From: Micavibrio_C sp965231165
GTDB lineage: Bacteria; Pseudomonadota; Alphaproteobacteria; Micavibrionales; Micavibrionaceae
DNA length: 64,000 nt
Reading direction: 5' to 3'
Assembly (NCBI GenBank): GCA_965231165.1
Contig: OZ246421.1
Span: forward strand, 1,178,001-1,242,000
The translations under genes and the position numbers were made by a program. The stretch's first letter is position 1, and each line of letters opens with the position of its first letter. Below the pieces are notes generated by a model. The model had not been told where the DNA came from. It made no database searches and saw nothing but the letters and a program-made list of their open reading frames with translations. Below, one piece after another: positions 54,344-63,175 of the stretch.

Positions 54344-55129
54344 ATGCGTTCACTGGATATCGGCGCCACCGGGATGCTGGCACAGCAAACCAACGTAGAT
54401 GTTATTTCAAACAACATCGCGAACATGACGACCAGCGGCCATAAACGCCAGCGCGTTGACTTTAAAGACATGATTTATCAGAACATCCAGCGCCCCGGTG
54501 CGCAGTCATCCGATGTCGGCACCGTGCTGCCATCCGGCCTGCAGCTAGGCCTCGGTGTCCGCGTGAACTCGGTTTACCGCATTCACGAACAAGGCCCGAT
54601 CCAGATGACCGAAAACCCGCTGGATCTCGCGATCCTGGGTGATGGTTTCTTCCAGATCCAGCAGCCTGACGGTAATATTGCCTATACGCGCTCCGGTATT
54701 TTTCAAGTGAACGGCGATGGTGAGGTTGTCACGACGCAGGGCTATCTGCTGGAGCCGAACATCACCGTACCGGATGACGCCGTTTCCATCACCATCAACC
54801 TGAGCGGCGAAGTCTTTGCGCAAATCAGCGGCCAGACCAACATGACCAATCTCGGTCAATTGCAAACAGCGAATTTTGTGAACCCGGCCGGTCTTGAAGC
54901 CGTCGGTGACAATTTGTTCCTTGAAACCGAAGCCTCGGGCGCGCCGCAACTGGGTACGCCGGATACTGAAAATTTTGGTGCCATCCGTCAGGGTGCTGTT
55001 GAAAGCTCGAACGTGAATGTTGTTGAAGAGATTACACAGCTGATCACCGCGCAACGCGCCTATGAAATGAACTCGAAAGTCATTCAGGCCAGCGACGAGA
55101 TGCTGCAAACCGTAACACAACTCAGGTAA
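54344..55129 (+). CDS. flgG: Flagellar distal rod protein FlgG
   Basis: 261 residues, the standard length. AAGGAG precedes the ATG by 8 nt. N-terminal SLDIGATGMLAQQTNVDVISNNIANMTTSG and C-terminal SSNVNVVEEITQLITAQRAYEMNSKVIQASDEMLQTVTQLR (in parts) are diagnostic. 41 bp after flgF. Confidence 0.97.
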   Translation: MRSLDIGATGMLAQQTNVDVISNNIANMTTSGHKRQRVDFKDMIYQNIQRPGAQSSDVGTVLPSGLQLGLGVRVNSVYRIHEQGPIQMTENPLDLAILGDGFFQIQQPDGNIAYTRSGIFQVNGDGEVVTTQGYLLEPNITVPDDAVSITINLSGEVFAQISGQTNMTNLGQLQTANFVNPAGLEAVGDNLFLETEASGAPQLGTPDTENFGAIRQGAVESSNVNVVEEITQLITAQRAYEMNSKVIQASDEMLQTVTQLR

Positions 55130-55156
55130 TCACTCGCCTTTAGGAAAGATGACGCC

Positions 55157-56128
55157 ATGAAAACACTGCTGATATATACAGATTTTGGCTTCCGTGTGCT
55201 GGTTCTGGCCCTGTGCCTGACCTTTGGCATCGTCTTTCTGGTGGCGGGTGCCCGCGCGGCACTGGCGGCAACATTACGTCCGGCCAGCGTCATTACCGAC
55301 AACGTCCTGCGCGTCGGTGATGTTTTTGAAGGCCTAAGCGAAGATAAGGCCAACACGGTTCTCGGTCCCGCACCGCAACCGGGCAAAGAAATGATTTTGA
55401 ACACCAATACGCTGGTCCGCATTTCAAAGGCGCTGGACCTGTCATGGCAACCGGCCACAACCGCCGACCAGATTACAGTGCGCCGTTCCGCCACGGTGAT
55501 TGGCAAAGACATCGTTGAGAATCTGATATCCGAGAAATTGTTTGAAAACGGCCTCTCCGGCGATTTCAAACTGAGTATGGCCAACACGATTTCCGACATC
55601 ATCCTGCCGCATGAAATGCCGGCACAGGCTGAGGTTTCAAAATTTAGCTTCAATGCCCAGAAGGACACTTTCGAGGCCACGATTGCCGCCCCTTCGGCAT
55701 CTAACCCGATCCATGAAATGGTGGTTTCTGGTTCTGTCGAGCGCGTGGTTTCCATACCGGTGCTGAAAAACAGTCTGAAAAACGGTGATGTTATCGGCAA
55801 GGCTGATATCGACTTTATTGAGGTCTATCAGAAGGACGTGCAGCGCGATTTCGTTATTCAGGAAGAAAAACTGTACGGCATGACGCCACGCCGCATGGTT
55901 GTCGCCGGTAAGCCGATGCGCGACCTCGATCTTGAGAATCCACAAATTGTCAGCCGTGGCGGCGCCGTAACACTGGTTTACAAAGACGGCCCACTTACCT
56001 TAAGCGCCCGCGGAAAATCAATGCAGAACGGCGCGCGCGGCGATCTGGTACGTGTCGTCAATATGAATTCCAACCGTTCTCTTGAGGGGATTGTGACAGC
56101 CGAAAATGAAATCACTGTCACGCCGTAA
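55157..56128 (+). CDS. flgA: Flagellar P-ring assembly chaperone FlgA
   Basis: 323 residues. N-terminal hydrophobic signal (about 12-38, ending AALAA). The C-terminal SAF domain is about 195-320: VLKNSLKNGDVIGKADIDFIEV, LYGMTPRRMVVAGKPMRDLDLE and GDLVRVVNMNSNRSLEGIV (in part). It delivers FlgI for the P ring, periplasmic. 27 bp after flgG. Confidence 0.93.
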   Translation: MKTLLIYTDFGFRVLVLALCLTFGIVFLVAGARAALAATLRPASVITDNVLRVGDVFEGLSEDKANTVLGPAPQPGKEMILNTNTLVRISKALDLSWQPATTADQITVRRSATVIGKDIVENLISEKLFENGLSGDFKLSMANTISDIILPHEMPAQAEVSKFSFNAQKDTFEATIAAPSASNPIHEMVVSGSVERVVSIPVLKNSLKNGDVIGKADIDFIEVYQKDVQRDFVIQEEKLYGMTPRRMVVAGKPMRDLDLENPQIVSRGGAVTLVYKDGPLTLSARGKSMQNGARGDLVRVVNMNSNRSLEGIVTAENEITVTP

Positions 56129-56161
56129 GAACAAAAACCATAAAAATAAGGAGTGGGTACC

Positions 56162-56920
56162 ATGTGCAATATGAGAAAAAGGATGACAGGATTGGGGCTG
56201 ATGCTGGTGACAACCACCATGCTGACCGCCTGCGGTTCTCTAGACAGACTGGCCAATGTCGGACAGGCCCCGGAAATGTCCAAGATTGAAAATCCGCACC
56301 TGCAACCCGATTACCAACCGGTCAGCATGCCGATGCCCGCCCCGAAAATGGTATCGAAACAGCCGAATTCCCTGTGGCAATCCGACAGCAAAACCTTCTT
56401 CAAGGACCAGCGCGCTACGCAAGTCGGCGACATCCTGACCGTACTGGTCGATATCAAGGATGAGGCAGACATGGAGAATAAGACCGAGCGCACACGAAGC
56501 AGCGAGGAAGGCGTAGGCTTGCCCAACTTCCTAGGATACGAAACCGCCCTCAATCAAGTCCTGCCGACGGACATAGATAACAATAACCTCGTCAACCTCA
56601 ACAGCGACACAAAAACCACAGGTGATGGCAAGATTGAACGCGAAGAATCCGTCAAGTTGCGTCTGGCGGCCGTCGTCAATCAGGTTATGCCTAACGGCAA
56701 TATGGTGATTACTGGCAATCAGGAAGTGCGCGTCAATTTCGAGAAACGCATTCTGCAAGTCACCGGCATCATCCGTCCGCAGGATATTTCAATCGACAAC
56801 ACGGTGACCTATGACCAGATCGCTGAAGCCCGCATCATTTACGGCGGACAAGGCAATGTGTCAGACCTGCAGCAACCGCGCTATGGCCAACAGGTCTATG
56901 ACATCCTGATGCCATTCTAA
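56162..56920 (+). CDS. flgH: Flagellar L-ring lipoprotein FlgH
   Basis: 252 residues from the ATG at 56162, 8 nt after AAGGAG; a GTG at 56153 overlaps that site. Lipobox LTAC gives lipidated Cys24. DGKIEREESVKLRLAAVV and GIIRPQDISIDNTVTYDQIAEARIIYGGQGNVSD (in part) are typical of FlgH. It forms the L ring in the outer membrane. It closes the operon and is followed by two hairpins. Confidence 0.95.
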   Translation: MCNMRKRMTGLGLMLVTTTMLTACGSLDRLANVGQAPEMSKIENPHLQPDYQPVSMPMPAPKMVSKQPNSLWQSDSKTFFKDQRATQVGDILTVLVDIKDEADMENKTERTRSSEEGVGLPNFLGYETALNQVLPTDIDNNNLVNLNSDTKTTGDGKIEREESVKLRLAAVVNQVMPNGNMVITGNQEVRVNFEKRILQVTGIIRPQDISIDNTVTYDQIAEARIIYGGQGNVSDLQQPRYGQQVYDILMPF

Positions 56921-56930
56921 GTTTCCCCCC

Positions 56931-56965
56931 GGTTCTCCTGTTTGTCCCCCACGGACAGGAGAACC
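56931..56965 (+). terminator. Hairpin after flgH
   Basis: GGTTCTCCTGT/ACAGGAGAACC, an 11-bp stem, 10 bp after the flgH stop. No T tract follows, so it is probably an mRNA-stabilising stem ahead of the true terminator at 57003. Confidence 0.5.
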
Positions 56966-57002
56966 AAAGCCTACCCCACCCTAACGACCCCTAACAAACT
57001 TC

Positions 57003-57034
57003 AGGCCTGTCAGAAATGACAGGCCTTTTCTTTT
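57003..57034. terminator. Terminator after flgH (bidirectional)
   Basis: AGGCCTGTCA-GAAA-TGACAGGCCT, a 10-bp stem with GAAA loop, followed by TTTCTTTT on the plus strand. The convergent small secreted-protein gene ends just after it. Confidence 0.85.
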
Positions 57035-57425
57035 ACACGGACGGCGCACCTTTGACGTCTGTCCACAACAAACCATTGCACACCAGAAAGGTGCTGCCGT
57101 TAAAATCCATCTCGCCTTTTTTTGTGCAGGCAGCCAATGTCGGTATGCCGATAATTTTGATCCAGGTCGTGCCGTTGCAGACCTGATAACTTGCGAGCAA
57201 GTTATCGAACTCAAGATCTCCTTCCTTGGTGCATGCCCCTAACCCTACGCCCAGGCCAAAATTATACCATTGCGCGCCATCGTGAAATTCCAGACGCTGC
57301 GTGGTGTAGTTATAGCGAATTTCTCCGGCGCGATCGGCTTGCGCCTGCCCCGGAAACAAGAAAACCAGTAACAAAATAAAAAGCATCGCCGTATGAAAAC
57401 GGTTCCTATACCTCTGCCTGCCCAT
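57033..57425 (-). CDS. Small secreted protein with two cysteine-pair repeats
   Basis: 130 residues. Signal peptide (about 1-29, hydrophobic FILLLVFLF then AQA). After it are two copies of a CTKxG..xF.....x.VCNGxxW motif (about 65-95 and 100-125), preceded by YNYTTQRLEFHDGAQWYNFG. The four Cys per protein suggest disulfides in the periplasm or outside. No family name known to me. It is isolated between flgH and dksA. Confidence 0.65.
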   Translation of the reverse strand: MGRQRYRNRFHTAMLFILLLVFLFPGQAQADRAGEIRYNYTTQRLEFHDGAQWYNFGLGVGLGACTKEGDLEFDNLLASYQVCNGTTWIKIIGIPTLAACTKKGEMDFNGSTFLVCNGLLWTDVKGAPSV

Positions 57426-57484
57426 CTCCTACCCCCGTATATCGAAACGTATGTCCTCAAGTACGGGGTAAGAAGCCGTGCAAA

Positions 57485-57512
57485 AACAAAACCGGCACAC
57501 TCTCGCATGCCG
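57485..57512 (-). terminator. Terminator downstream of dksA
   Basis: On the minus strand CGGCA-TGCGAGAGTG-TGCCG followed by a T-rich run (GGTTTTGTTTTT), 27 bp beyond the dksA stop. On the plus strand the same stem is followed by ATTTTTT, so it may be bidirectional. Confidence 0.7.
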
Positions 57513-57538
57513 ATTTTTTATAAAGGGTATCTGAATGC

Positions 57539-57973
57539 TTATTCGTCGCGGTGGACTTTTTCCATGCGTTCGTGACGTTCCTGCGCTTCCAGGCTTAAGG
57601 TCGCGATCGGACGGGCATCGAGACGCGCCACGGAAATCGGTTCGCCGGTTTCTTCACAGTAACCGTATGAATCATCGTCAATGCGCATGATCGCTTCGTT
57701 GATCTTGGAAATCAGTTTGCGCTCGCGGTCGCGGGTGCGCAGTTCGAGGGCGTGGTCGGTTTCAGCGGAAGCACGGTCAGCCAGATCAGGCTTCTGCAAC
57801 TCCGTGCCCTGCAACGTGTCATGGATGGTGCCCAGAGATTCACGCAGCAGCTCTTCCCGCCACTGAATCAGCTTCAGGCGGAAATACTCCTTCATGACGG
57901 TGTTCATGAATTTGCCCTTGTCCTTCTTCGGATCGTAATCCTGCGGAACGATAGCGCTGTTCGGTGATACCAT
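57539..57973 (-). CDS. dksA: RNA polymerase-binding transcription factor DksA, single-cysteine type
   Basis: 144 residues. N-terminal coiled coil (about 30-100) with the DksA tip residues in DLADRAS, then YGYCEETGEPISVARLDARPIATLSLEAQERHE, where three of the four zinc-ligand cysteines are replaced; only Cys106 remains. This is common among alphaproteobacterial DksA proteins and thought to give a zinc-independent fold. It binds the RNA polymerase secondary channel with ppGpp. It lies next to fliX and is monocistronic. Confidence 0.93.
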   Translation of the reverse strand: MVSPNSAIVPQDYDPKKDKGKFMNTVMKEYFRLKLIQWREELLRESLGTIHDTLQGTELQKPDLADRASAETDHALELRTRDRERKLISKINEAIMRIDDDSYGYCEETGEPISVARLDARPIATLSLEAQERHERMEKVHRDE

Positions 57974-58062
57974 GGTTCTTCAACCCCTTCACATAGATCA
58001 GAAATTCGCAACCGTGGAAATATAGGATGCCGCCGGGGAGGCGACAAGATCAAATCCGGGAT

Positions 58063-58500
58063 TTAGCCCTGATTATCCAAAGCCTTGCAAAGCTTGGCAA
58101 TTTCGATCTGGGCGCGCAGGTCGATCTCATCGAGGATGGTATGCAGGCGCGGGTCCATGATTTTCTCACGGTGCGCCGCAACAACATCAGCAATATCAAT
58201 GACATGGCCGACAGTCAGGGTGCCGGTCAGCAGGGCAATCCGCATATTTTCAAGCTCGGTCAGGATATTATCCGCCCTGACCTGCATACGCTTGCGGGCA
58301 GCCCGCGCCGTGGGGTCTTCGACCGATTGCGCCGCCAGCAGCGCGTCAATCGAGGCAATGGAATGCGTGGCGGCGGCACTGCGCGTTTCCTTTGCGCCGC
58401 CAGTAATCAGGTCGCCAAAGGAACCGTCCGCTGACGAAGCCTTGCCTTTTCCTTTTGTACTGTTGGCCGCAGTGGTGCGGTTGGGACCGTCGATTTTCAT
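58063..58500 (-). CDS. fliX: Flagellar assembly regulator FliX
   Basis: 145 residues. N-terminal MKIDGPNRTTAANS, low-complexity Gly/Ser linker, then the helical FliX domain (about 45-145) with LLAAQSVEDPTARAARKRM and the ALLTGTLTVGHVIDIADVV stretch. In Caulobacter FliX couples rod assembly to activity of FlbD, the sigma-54 activator. It is divergent from flgI, the same arrangement as in Caulobacter. Confidence 0.9.
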   Translation of the reverse strand: MKIDGPNRTTAANSTKGKGKASSADGSFGDLITGGAKETRSAAATHSIASIDALLAAQSVEDPTARAARKRMQVRADNILTELENMRIALLTGTLTVGHVIDIADVVAAHREKIMDPRLHTILDEIDLRAQIEIAKLCKALDNQG

Positions 58501-58671
58501 GAAATTACATTCCGCAGGCAGGTTACTTATCTATCTCATATTATAGCGCAAAATGGCCGCAACACAGGACGGAAAAATTTGCCCTGCTGTCCGCCGACCT
58601 ATTTCTGCCGCTCCGGCAATGGGCAAATAACCAACATATTGAAATATAACGATTTTCTGTGATTTCACAGA

Positions 58672-58687
58672 TGGCACAGCTTTCGCA
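58672..58687 (+). promoter_or_regulatory. Sigma-54 (-24/-12) promoter of the flgI operon
   Basis: TGGCACAGCTTTCGCA, GG and GC 10 nt apart, near-consensus. It is 40-55 bp before the flgI start and directs the flgI-flgJ-flgN-like-fliK-flgD-flgE unit. fliX, divergent, is the likely regulatory partner with FlbD. Confidence 0.85.
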
Positions 58688-58727
58688 AGTTCCCCTACGG
58701 GTGGATCGGCCTTCGATCCTGATTTTT

Positions 58728-59879
58728 ATGGGAAAAAGCAAAACCATGCGCGTGTCATATATAAAGGCAACTCTCATACTGCTGGCGGTCACCGTTCTGA
58801 TGACGGGCGGATTTACAACGACTGCCCTCGCCAATACGACCCGCATCAAAGATATCGTCGATATTGAAGGCGTGCGTGATAACCAACTGGTTGGCTATGG
58901 TCTGGTCGTGGGCCTGAACGGTTCCGGCGACAGTCTCAAGAATTCCCCGTTCACGCAGCAGAGCATGATCGCCATGCTTGAACGTCTGGGCGTCAATATC
59001 AAAGGACAAAAACTGAATTCCGGCAACGTCGCTGCCGTCATGGTCACCGCGACCCTGCCCCCGTTCCAAAATCAGGGTACACGCATTGATGTAAACGTAT
59101 CTTCTCTGGGTGATGCCACTAGCCTGCAAGGTGGCACATTGCTGGTCACGCCGCTGCTGGGCGCTGACGGTGAAGTTTATGTGGTGGCGCAAGGTCCGCT
59201 TACAATTTCCGGATATTCCGTCGAAGGTGACGCCGCCACCTTTATCCGCAATATCCCGACAGCAGGCCGTATTCCCGAAGGCGGTATCGTCGAACGCGAA
59301 ATCCCCTATCAGCTTGCCAATAATAGCGATTTGCGCCTGACGCTGAAAAACCCTGACTTTACGACATCCCGCCGCGTGGCGCGCGCCATCAACGGCTTTA
59401 TGTCGGCACCGGTCGCCATCGCTGAAAATTCCACCAGCATCAAGGTCAACAAACCATCCGGCTACAAGGGCACGATTGTCGATCTGATTACCGATATTGA
59501 ACAACTGCCGGTTCAGCCCGATCAGGTTGCGCGTGTTGTGATCGACGAACGCAGCGGCGTGATCGTGATGGGATCGGAAGTGCGCATCAGCACTGTCGCT
59601 ATCGCACAGGGCAATCTGACAATCAAAATTACCGAAACGCCGCAAGTGTCACAACCGAACCCGTTCGCCGAACAAGGGCAGACCGTGGTGGTTCCGCGTA
59701 CCGACATCAACGTGAATTCGGGTGAAGATGTGCGGCTGGGCGTTCTGGATGGCGGCGTCACGCTACAAGACTTGGTCACGGGCCTGAACAAGCTGGGCGT
59801 GTCCCCGCGCGACACCATCACCATTTTGCAGGCGATCAAGACCGCAGGTGCCCTGCAAGCCGAAATCACAACAATGTAA
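58728..59879 (+). CDS. flgI: Flagellar P-ring protein FlgI
   Basis: 383 residues from the ATG at 58728; an ATG at 58746 is an alternative, and a start at 58659 would lie upstream of the promoter. Signal peptide (ending TALA). TTRIKDIVDIEGVRDNQLVGYGLVVGLNGSGDSL and LGVSPRDTITILQAIKTAGALQAEI (in parts) are diagnostic. It forms the P ring. First gene of a six-gene unit. Confidence 0.95.
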   Translation: MGKSKTMRVSYIKATLILLAVTVLMTGGFTTTALANTTRIKDIVDIEGVRDNQLVGYGLVVGLNGSGDSLKNSPFTQQSMIAMLERLGVNIKGQKLNSGNVAAVMVTATLPPFQNQGTRIDVNVSSLGDATSLQGGTLLVTPLLGADGEVYVVAQGPLTISGYSVEGDAATFIRNIPTAGRIPEGGIVEREIPYQLANNSDLRLTLKNPDFTTSRRVARAINGFMSAPVAIAENSTSIKVNKPSGYKGTIVDLITDIEQLPVQPDQVARVVIDERSGVIVMGSEVRISTVAIAQGNLTIKITETPQVSQPNPFAEQGQTVVVPRTDINVNSGEDVRLGVLDGGVTLQDLVTGLNKLGVSPRDTITILQAIKTAGALQAEITTM

Positions 59880-59893
59880 GGGCGACAGAAAAA

Positions 59894-60262
59894 ATGAACA
59901 CGCTCTCGATGACACCATTACTGAAACAGGCAGAAAATTCCTATTACGGGAATTTGCAGACCCCGCGCACGGCTGATGTGCCGCTGGCGGAGATCGACCC
60001 TTCAAAAATCAAGAACTACGACAAGCTCGCCGCCAAGGCGCAGGAATTCGAGGCGGTTTTCCTCGCGGAAATGTTCAAGCCGATGTTCGAAAGTGTCGAT
60101 GTCGACCCAATGTTCGGCGGCGGTCAGGGCGAGGAAATGTTCCGCAGCATGCTGGTACAGGAGTATGGCAAGGAAATTGCACAGACTAAAGGCATAGGCC
60201 TAGCAGATTTTGTCAAAAGAGAACTGATCCGCATTCAACAGGAGACGCAACATGACAAGTAA
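59894..60262 (+). CDS. flgJ: Rod-binding FlgJ-like protein (no muramidase domain)
   Basis: 122 residues. KLAAKAQEFEAVFLAEMFKPMFES, FGGGQGEEMFRSMLVQEYGKEIAQ and KGIGLADFVKREL are the FlgJ N-terminal domain. The C-terminal peptidoglycan hydrolase domain of enterobacterial FlgJ is missing, as usual in alphaproteobacteria. Its stop overlaps the next start by 11 nt. Confidence 0.9.
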   Translation: MNTLSMTPLLKQAENSYYGNLQTPRTADVPLAEIDPSKIKNYDKLAAKAQEFEAVFLAEMFKPMFESVDVDPMFGGGQGEEMFRSMLVQEYGKEIAQTKGIGLADFVKRELIRIQQETQHDK

Positions 60263-60743
60263 TAGAGTGGCAGAAACAAATAAATCCGGCGCGGACGCGT
60301 TCATCCTGGCGCAAGACCCCAATCAGGCCATGCTGGAAATGATGCAGGCGCTGGACGCCCTGCGCAATGTTTACACCGATGAAAACAGCGCCCTGACCTC
60401 AGCGGACACACGCCGTTTTATGGATTTGCAGGAACGCAAACTTGAGGCTGCCCAACGTTATCACGATACCGCCGCCCAGTTGATTGAACGCCGCGATGAT
60501 TTGAATAACGCCGATCCGGCGCTGCGCCGTCAATTACAGGAAATGCATGCTGATTTCAGCGCCGTCACGACCGCCAACCTCTCCGGCATTGACCGTATGA
60601 ACAAATGCGTCAAGCGCCTGAGCGAACGCGTCGTCAAAAGCGCCCGCGATGCCGCGCTGCGCGATGCCGCCAATTACCGCCGCAATGGCACACTGCACCG
60701 TAACGACCGTCCCGTCTCGATGGGCCTGAACGAGTCTGCGTAA
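60252..60743 (+). CDS. FlgN-like export chaperone, probable
   Basis: 163 residues, entirely helical in appearance: ALDALRNVYTDENSALTSADTRRFMDLQERKLEAAQRYHD (in part). The last ~30 residues include a conserved-looking NYRRNGTLHRN segment. Position between flgJ and fliK and helical content fit FlgN-type chaperones for hook-filament junction proteins. Assignment by context and composition. Confidence 0.6.
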   Translation: MTSNRVAETNKSGADAFILAQDPNQAMLEMMQALDALRNVYTDENSALTSADTRRFMDLQERKLEAAQRYHDTAAQLIERRDDLNNADPALRRQLQEMHADFSAVTTANLSGIDRMNKCVKRLSERVVKSARDAALRDAANYRRNGTLHRNDRPVSMGLNESA

Positions 60744-60778
60744 AACCGGAAAGAACACAGGAACAAAGGACACAAGAC

Positions 60779-62395
60779 ATGGACACCGCCGCATTCGCCA
60801 CCACCCGCGCCGCCACGACACCGCAAACCGGTGCCAACACAGGCGTCATGGCACAAGGCAATGCTCTGGCGGGCGGCAACGGCGTATTCTCGGCCTTAAC
60901 AGGCATGAGCTTCATCGACCTGATATTTGCCCGCATTACCGAAGGTCAGGACCTGAAGAATGATGCCGCCGGTGTGGCCACTGCTATTCTTACACCGCAA
61001 ACAGAACTTTCTGCCGATGATGCGCTGACACAGTTCCTTGATATTGGTGCGGAACCTGTCCTATCCACCGACTTAGGCACGGAAGGCGATTTATCAACCA
61101 CTGCTGATCCGTCCATACCGACGCCCCTCAGCAATGCCATGCAGCAACTGCGTTCTTATCTGGATACGCTGCTGAATGGGCTGCCTGTTGAACAACGTCC
61201 GCAAATTGTCGAGATCAAACCTGCTGAATTCAAGCAGATGCTGGCCAATCTGCAGGCTGATCTGAACGCCGGTGACCCTGCGCTGATCGCCACGGGCCTG
61301 ACACCGGAAAAACTTTCAGCCCTGATGGCAAAATTTGAAACCGCCGAGCAAAACGGCACACTTAATTCGCTGATCATGGTGAAAATTGTGCCGCCCGCGA
61401 CGGCCGCGCATGAAAAAGCCATGCCCCTGCTGCTGCCCCGCGCGCTCGTCGCCATTCAGGAACAGGCGCAGGCTGGTGAAGATGTGGCCATCACCGATAC
61501 AAGTGAGAGTGCGGATGCCGACAGCATCACAAGCGTTCTCAACAAGCTGGTGGCAATAAAACCCCTTCCCCCGCAAGCAGCGGCAGCAAAGCCTGTGATC
61601 GACACACTCTCATCCATGCCGGGTGGCGTCAGCGGTGAGGAAGCCGTAGGCAAGCTCACAGGTCTTGACCGCGCTTTGAATAATATTGAAGAAAATATCG
61701 GCAAACATACGGAAGCAGGGAAAAAAATTCCTAGTGGATTGGAAAATGCTGCTGAAAAAATTCAATCGAAGATCGGTGCCGGTGCCAGCACCGTACCCGG
61801 AAACACCTCCGGCAGCGTCGAAGCCAGCAATAACTGGCAAGCGGTATTTCCGGAAGGCGTCGATAGCCTGAACATCGGGATCAACGGCAAACCCGTCCCC
61901 ATGACCAGCACCGCCACCGTCACCAGCCTTGTGACCAGCGCACCGCAAGCCACTTATCCGCACCCGGCCACACAAGCCGTAGCCGCCACCATCAGCAAGG
62001 CCGCTGCCGCCGGAGAAGACAAAGCCTTCAACATCAAACTCGACCCGCCGGAACTGGGGCGCGTCGAAGTGAGAATGTCTATCGATAAACATAACGCCGT
62101 AAAAGCGCTCCTGATTATCGAAAAACCGGAAACTTTCATGATGCTCCAGCGCGACGCGCAAATTCTGGAACGGTCCTTGCAAGGGATTGGACTGGATACA
62201 GGCGATGGCGGCCTCAGCTTCGAACTTGCCCAGGACAATATGTTCCAGAACGAGGGCGAACGCGGCGGAGAACGTTACCAGCCAGGCAGCAATGCCGCCG
62301 GTGATAGCGACAGCGCCGAAACCGTGATGGAAACGACCATGTCATGGCACGTCGATCCGGAAACAGGGATGCAACATTACAACGTGCTGGCATAG
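60779..62395 (+). CDS. fliK: Flagellar hook-length control protein FliK
   Basis: 538 residues. Variable low-complexity N-terminal and central parts (Ala/Thr/Ser-rich). The C-terminal FliK domain is about 410-505: AFNIKLDPPELGRVEVRMSID, ALLIIEKPETFMMLQRDAQILERSLQGIGLDTGDGGLSFEL (in parts). Ends with an additional acidic tail. It measures hook length and triggers FlhB switching. Confidence 0.93.
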   Translation: MDTAAFATTRAATTPQTGANTGVMAQGNALAGGNGVFSALTGMSFIDLIFARITEGQDLKNDAAGVATAILTPQTELSADDALTQFLDIGAEPVLSTDLGTEGDLSTTADPSIPTPLSNAMQQLRSYLDTLLNGLPVEQRPQIVEIKPAEFKQMLANLQADLNAGDPALIATGLTPEKLSALMAKFETAEQNGTLNSLIMVKIVPPATAAHEKAMPLLLPRALVAIQEQAQAGEDVAITDTSESADADSITSVLNKLVAIKPLPPQAAAAKPVIDTLSSMPGGVSGEEAVGKLTGLDRALNNIEENIGKHTEAGKKIPSGLENAAEKIQSKIGAGASTVPGNTSGSVEASNNWQAVFPEGVDSLNIGINGKPVPMTSTATVTSLVTSAPQATYPHPATQAVAATISKAAAAGEDKAFNIKLDPPELGRVEVRMSIDKHNAVKALLIIEKPETFMMLQRDAQILERSLQGIGLDTGDGGLSFELAQDNMFQNEGERGGERYQPGSNAAGDSDSAETVMETTMSWHVDPETGMQHYNVLA

Positions 62396-62426
62396 ACGGC
62401 AGGCAGCAGAGGTTTAGGAGAATAAA

Positions 62427-63125
62427 ATGACATCGGATGTAACACTCAGCGGCGCGATCACACAGACGCAAAAAACAGCGACTCAGTCAATCAAGCTGGC
62501 GGAAGATTTTACCCAGTTCCTGACATTGCTGACGACACAGCTGCAGAACCAGGACCCCCTGTCCCCGATGGACTCGACCGAATTCACCAACCAACTGGTG
62601 CAATTCAGCCAGGTAGAACAATCGATCAACACCAACCAAAAACTGGACGATCTGCTGGCGCTGCAGCTAGGCAGCATTTCCAGTGTGGCGCTTGGTTATG
62701 TCGGTATGGACATCACCTACACCAGCGCTGAAATGAACTGGGACGGCACAGAGCCGGTTGAAGTGAGCTACGGCCTGGCCGCACAGGCATCGGTTGCCAA
62801 GGTCAATGTCTATAAAGAAGACGGCACACTGGTACGCAGCATGGATGCCCCGAAATCCCCGGGCGCGCAATCAGTTACATGGGATGGCAAGGACAATAAC
62901 GGCAACGTGATGGCAGCCGGTACCTATAGCGTCAAGGTAGAAGCCGCCGATAAAGACAGCAAACCCATGACCGTCAGCACCGCCGTAAACGGCAATGTAC
63001 GCGGCATCGAGTCACAGGACGGCGTGGTTTACCTGCTGGTCGGTGAACGTGCTATCGCACTTGGTTCCGTCATTAATGCCAGCGTGCCTAAAGCAGAGAC
63101 ACCACCACCAACAACACAGAGTTAA
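62427..63125 (+). CDS. flgD: Hook-capping protein FlgD
   Basis: 232 residues. N-terminal FTQFLTLLTTQLQNQDPLSPMDSTEFTNQLVQFSQVEQ (in part) and the FlgD Ig-like fold (VNVYKEDGTLVRSMDAPKSPGAQSVTWDGKDNNGNVMAAGTYSV in part) are diagnostic. A GGAG precedes the ATG. It caps the growing hook. The C-terminal tail is Pro/Thr-rich. Confidence 0.96.
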   Translation: MTSDVTLSGAITQTQKTATQSIKLAEDFTQFLTLLTTQLQNQDPLSPMDSTEFTNQLVQFSQVEQSINTNQKLDDLLALQLGSISSVALGYVGMDITYTSAEMNWDGTEPVEVSYGLAAQASVAKVNVYKEDGTLVRSMDAPKSPGAQSVTWDGKDNNGNVMAAGTYSVKVEAADKDSKPMTVSTAVNGNVRGIESQDGVVYLLVGERAIALGSVINASVPKAETPPPTTQS

Positions 63126-63175
63126 CAATTTTTTTGATCTGACCGCAGATCAACCTATTCAACAGGAGGCGTAAA

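Noticed and set aside
58755..59645. 296-codon minus-strand open frame opposite flgI
   Set aside because: Antisense shadow of a certain flgI gene.
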